A stretch of DNA of 64,000 bases from Arthrobacter sp. Leaf337 (GTDB lineage Bacteria; Actinomycetota; Actinomycetes; Actinomycetales; Micrococcaceae). The notes under the pieces are model-generated. The model saw only the letters and a program-made list of their open reading frames with translations. It was not told the DNA's origin and did no database searches. Positions 61,252 through 64,000 of the stretch are shown here, one piece after another. Every line of letters begins with the position of its first letter. Position 1 is the stretch's first letter. The stretch spans positions 1 to 64,000 of the forward strand of contig NZ_LMPC01000028.1 in NCBI RefSeq assembly GCF_001423745.1, in the 5' to 3' direction. Both the position numbers and the translations under genes were made by a program.

Positions 61252-61596
61252 ATGTGCGGAACAACCGAAACACGAACCCAACTCCCCCTGGCCTCCACCG
61301 CGGAGCACGGCTGCAGCTGCTGCGCCCCCGCGGCCGAAACGCAGGCTGCGGCTCCGGCCGCCGGAACGTCGGAGGCTCAGGTGCCCGGTACGCAGTACGC
61401 CTTGGAAGGGCTGACCTGCGGGCACTGCGTCCAGACCGTCGAAAAGGCCGTGTCCGGTGTATCCGGAGTCCGCTCAGCGGCCGTGGACCTGGTCCCGGGC
61501 GGAACGTCGCGGCTCAGTGTCACCGGCACCGCCGACCAGGAGTCGCTGGCTGAGGCCGTGCGCTCCTCCGGCTACGCCCTGACCGGCGCGAAGTAG
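61252..61596 (+). CDS. CopZ-like copper chaperone with Cys-rich N-terminus
   Basis: 114 residues. The C-terminal HMA domain (about 48-114) has LTCGHC with Cys56 and Cys59. The N-terminal half has an extra HGCSCC cluster (21-24) and an Ala-rich linker, longer than ordinary CopZ (about 70 residues). ATG 61252 follows GAAGGAAAA. It would carry Cu(I) to the exporter. Control by the CsoR site upstream is likely. Confidence 0.9.
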   Translation: MCGTTETRTQLPLASTAEHGCSCCAPAAETQAAAPAAGTSEAQVPGTQYALEGLTCGHCVQTVEKAVSGVSGVRSAAVDLVPGGTSRLSVTGTADQESLAEAVRSSGYALTGAK

Positions 61597-61662
61597 CGTC
61601 TCCACGCCCCCTTGGCCCCGGCGAAGGACCTCCCTACCGGGTGTTCAGCGATTTCCCGGTGT

Positions 61663-62073
61663 TCAGTGGCCTCCGGTGTGCTCGCTGGTGTGGCCCGGGG
61701 TGGGTACCGGCCCCGGGGGCACGTCGGCTCCGGTGCCACTGATTGCCGGGCCGATGACAAACGCTGACAGGGAAAACATGGCGGCGAAGACCAGTAGTCC
61801 CAGCGCCGGTGCGATCCAGCTGCCGAACCGGCGGTAGAGGCGGACCAGCATCGGAATGGATGCCAGAAGCCCGAGTGCCCCGAACAATGCGGTGCCGCCG
61901 GATCCGGCCACCAGCGCGGTTCCGGCGAGCAGCCCGATGTGGTGCAGGACGTGTGGAAGGAATCCCATGATCAGGCCCACTGCCCCGACCACCGTGTGCC
62001 ACAGCGCGTGGAGCCTCCCGCGGACGGTCCGCACTGGAGCCGTCCCGCCGTCGGGGCCGCGGCGCGGACGCAC
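61663..62073 (-). CDS. Membrane protein of the metal island
   Basis: Up to 136 residues from GTG 62073, with three to four hydrophobic segments and the loop FLPHVLHHIGLLAG. The C-terminus is His/Pro-rich (TPGHTSEHTGGH), as in metal-handling proteins. The start is uncertain because no clear ribosome-binding site precedes it. No named family is recognised. Confidence 0.6.
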   Translation of the reverse strand: MRPRRGPDGGTAPVRTVRGRLHALWHTVVGAVGLIMGFLPHVLHHIGLLAGTALVAGSGGTALFGALGLLASIPMLVRLYRRFGSWIAPALGLLVFAAMFSLSAFVIGPAISGTGADVPPGPVPTPGHTSEHTGGH

Positions 62074-62146
62074 GTGGGAGGAGTGGTCACCGGTCAGGGC
62101 CCGCTGCTTACGCTGGAGGGGGTCCCCTTGCGAATCAACGGATCCC

Positions 62147-62599
62147 TCACTCCTCGCCTACGGCCCGGGACCGGTTCCGGACCACGAGCACCGGGCAGGG
62201 GGCGTGATGGAGAACCTGGGTGGACACGGAGCCGAGCACCAATCCGGTAAATCCGCCGAGACCACGGGACCCCACGACCAGCAGGTCAGCGTTCCCGGCC
62301 GCCCGCAGGAGTACGGCGGCCGCGTTTCCCTGGACAACGTCCCCGGTCACCGTAACGCCCCCGGTGTCCACGCGTTTCAGGGCCTCGTTCTGGAGCTGGC
62401 GTGCGGCCTGAGGGAAGACGTCCGGGTCCCAGACCAGGCCTTCCATGCCGACCGTGACGGGCGGGAACTCCCACGCGGTCACGGCCCTGACCTGGCCGTT
62501 ACGCAGTCGGGCCTCCGTAATTGCCCATTCCAGGGCGAGACGCGACGGGGCAGAACCGTCCACCCCGGCCACGATCCTGAAGACACCGTCGCCGGCCAT
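62147..62599 (-). CDS. Universal stress protein (UspA family)
   Basis: 150 residues. The fold starts IVAGVDGSAPSRLALEWA, and the ATP-binding signature VGSRGLGGFTGLVLGSVS (GxxG-x9-GS) is near the C-terminus. It is a soluble stress protein that binds ATP. It is placed 73 bases upstream of the membrane-protein gene on the same strand. Confidence 0.92.
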   Translation of the reverse strand: MAGDGVFRIVAGVDGSAPSRLALEWAITEARLRNGQVRAVTAWEFPPVTVGMEGLVWDPDVFPQAARQLQNEALKRVDTGGVTVTGDVVQGNAAAVLLRAAGNADLLVVGSRGLGGFTGLVLGSVSTQVLHHAPCPVLVVRNRSRAVGEE

Positions 62600-62806
62600 G
62601 AGCCCGCCTTCCGCACGTCCTGCATCTGTTGCCCCCAGTGTGGTCCCCGCAGGGTTTGGCCCGCAAGGTTCCGAGCATCCCGGCCCTCACCTGCCCCGGT
62701 CGGCGGCAGAAACAAAGTCCCTTACAGGATCGTTGTACCGGTACGTGCCCTGCCACAGGGCCGGTAACCTTAAAACAGAAAGCCCGCACCAGAAGGGAGG
62801 ACCGTC

Positions 62807-63283
62807 ATGACCGCACCGGCACACGCCCCTGCGATCACGTTCCTTCGCCGTGCGGGCCTGTTTACCGCGATCCTGGCCCTGATCGCCGGGATCTTCGGTA
62901 TGCATGTCATGACCGCCACCCATGCCATGCACTCCCCCGCCATGGCGGCAGCAACCGCCGGCGCCCATCACGACTCCTCCCCTGCCGGCCACGCGGTAGA
63001 AGCTCCTGCCGGACCATCCTCCGCCCCGGAGACGCCCGCAGCACAAGACGAAGCCGGTGCCCGGACCGTGCAGTGCACGGACTCGGGCAACTGCACCAGC
63101 ATCCAGTCCATGACAGCGGCCTGCACCCCGTCAGCGAAAACCGGCTCCCTGGCCGCCCCGCTGCCCGGCACCGGAATCATCGTCCGGAACACCAACGCGG
63201 CGGTGCCGAGCGCGATCGGCCCGCGGTGGTCCTATCTTCCCGGCAGTCCCTCACCCGGCGAGCTCTGCATCAGCCGAACGTAA
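62807..63283 (+). CDS. DUF6153 family protein
   Basis: 158 residues. An N-terminal membrane helix (about 14-36) is followed by a His/Met-rich segment (GMHVMTATHAMHSPAM) and a Cys pair in VQCTDSGNC. This matches DUF6153, which is found with actinobacterial copper genes. It is presumably an exported or anchored metal-binding protein. ATG 62807 follows AAGGGAGGACCGTC. Confidence 0.75.
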   Translation: MTAPAHAPAITFLRRAGLFTAILALIAGIFGMHVMTATHAMHSPAMAAATAGAHHDSSPAGHAVEAPAGPSSAPETPAAQDEAGARTVQCTDSGNCTSIQSMTAACTPSAKTGSLAAPLPGTGIIVRNTNAAVPSAIGPRWSYLPGSPSPGELCISRT

Positions 63284-63415
63284 AACGGGGCTCTGCGCTG
63301 TGACCTGACCGGCGCCCGCCCCTTCCTGGCTCTCCCCTGAACCAGGCGCATCACTGATGCACACACTCCCTTGGCGCCCACGCGCCCACTGATGTCTTGA
63401 AGGACTTAAACAGCC

Positions 63416-64000
63416 ATGATGAACACGAAATTTCTGCCCCTTTCCGCGACCGCCATCGCCGGTGCCCTGGCCCTTGCCGGCTGCTCAACCAGTTCCCCCG
63501 CACCGTCTGCCACGCCCAGCAGCCCTGCGTCCTCCGCAAGCTCAATGCCGGGCATGGGGCCCGGGATGATGTCCAGCAGTGCACCGGCCGCTGCTACCGA
63601 ACACAATGAGGCCGACACCATGTTCGCCCAGGGAATGATTCCGCACCACGAACAGGCCGTGGAGATGAGCGAGATGATGCTTCAGAAGAAGGACATCCCC
63701 GCCTCGGTCACCGACCTGGCCACACGGATCAAGGCAGCCCAGGCACCGGAGATCGAAACGATGACCGGCTGGCTCAAGACCTGGAACGAATCCGCGACCA
63801 TGGGTGCCGGCCACACCATGGACGGCATGATGGGCGCGGGCGACATGAAGCGGCTCGAGGCCGCCCAGGGCACCGAAGCGGCCAAGCTCTTCCTGACGCA
63901 GATGGTTGTCCACCACCAGGGCGCCGTCAGGATGGCCCAGACCGAAATGTCCCAGGGTAAGAACGCCGACGCGATTAAACTCAGCAAGGACATCGTGACG
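63416..64000 (+). CDS. DUF305 lipoprotein, cut by the window end
   Basis: 195 codons visible, no stop. The lipoprotein signal ends LAGCSTS. A Ser/Pro/Met-rich linker (SMPGMGPGMM) leads into DUF305 with FAQGMIPHHEQAVEMSEMML and a second FLTQMVVHHQGAVRMAQTEM, a pair of His-His repeats typical of this copper-associated family. It probably binds metal outside the membrane. Two adjacent ATG codons (63416, 63419) can start it. Confidence 0.9.
   Translation, partial: MMNTKFLPLSATAIAGALALAGCSTSSPAPSATPSSPASSASSMPGMGPGMMSSSAPAAATEHNEADTMFAQGMIPHHEQAVEMSEMMLQKKDIPASVTDLATRIKAAQAPEIETMTGWLKTWNESATMGAGHTMDGMMGAGDMKRLEAAQGTEAAKLFLTQMVVHHQGAVRMAQTEMSQGKNADAIKLSKDIVT

Overview
The window reads as a segment of a large, probably conjugative or mobilisable plasmid (or integrative element) from a high-GC actinobacterium of the Arthrobacter / Pseudarthrobacter / Paenarthrobacter group. 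I base this on protein style, GC-rich codon use, actinobacterial families (DUF2291 with a sugar ABC system, DUF4192, DUF6153, CmtR-type ArsR), a MobF relaxase, and a plasmid set of ssb, parB-like and dprA genes. No rRNA, tRNA or CRISPR array was seen.

Region 1 (1-740) has no gene. It holds two exact 114-bp tandem units and a set of 18-bp boxes that look like transposase-binding ends of a lost insertion sequence. Region 2 (741-18209) is a tetritol catabolism island. A long minus-strand operon (12463 to 741) encodes an alcohol dehydrogenase, a DUF2291 lipoprotein, a sugar ABC transporter, a DhaK-DhaL type ketose kinase, RpiB-like and TIM-like isomerases, a DeoR regulator, a second alcohol dehydrogenase, a small protein and an SDR. 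This matches the known erythritol/threitol route via erythrulose phosphates to D-erythrose 4-phosphate. The divergent plus-strand operon supplies transketolase, transaldolase, ribulose-5-phosphate epimerase and a ribokinase-like enzyme, so the product can enter the pentose phosphate pathway.

Region 3 (18640-29139) is a second sugar cluster. It has a YihS-like aldose-ketose isomerase and a LacI repressor on the minus strand. On the plus strand it has a P-loop sugar kinase, a fructose-type ABC transporter, a mannitol-dehydrogenase family enzyme, an SDR, a second P-loop kinase and a LacD-like class I aldolase. A perfect 22-bp palindrome and an operator-like promoter lie between the two arms. Region 4 (29193-33428) is a patch of small unknown genes with three related 34-37 bp palindromes.

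Region 5 (33475-49413) is the plasmid backbone: MobF relaxase, a putative oriT/oriV interval, then almost only minus-strand genes (HNH, small DNA-binding proteins, ssb, NrdH-like, parB-like, DUF4192, dprA), plus a DNA ligase with a nonsense-interrupted DUF2188 gene on the plus strand. parB-like, DUF4192 and dprA each carry the same roughly 270-bp structured leader and each end in GC-rich hairpins. The gene content, the orientation toward the relaxase end and the repeated leaders resemble the leading region of conjugative plasmids with single-stranded-DNA promoters. This is the most interesting candidate system here.

Region 6 (49650-64000) is a metal-resistance island: remnants of a multicopper oxidase and of a CDF transporter, CopC, a DsbA-like protein, a CmtR-CadA-LspA operon, an unusual P1B-ATPase with a CPD motif, two CsoR-type operators, a CopZ-like chaperone, a universal stress protein, a DUF6153 protein and a DUF305 lipoprotein cut by the window end. 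Short duplicated sequence and gene fragments show that this island was assembled by recombination.
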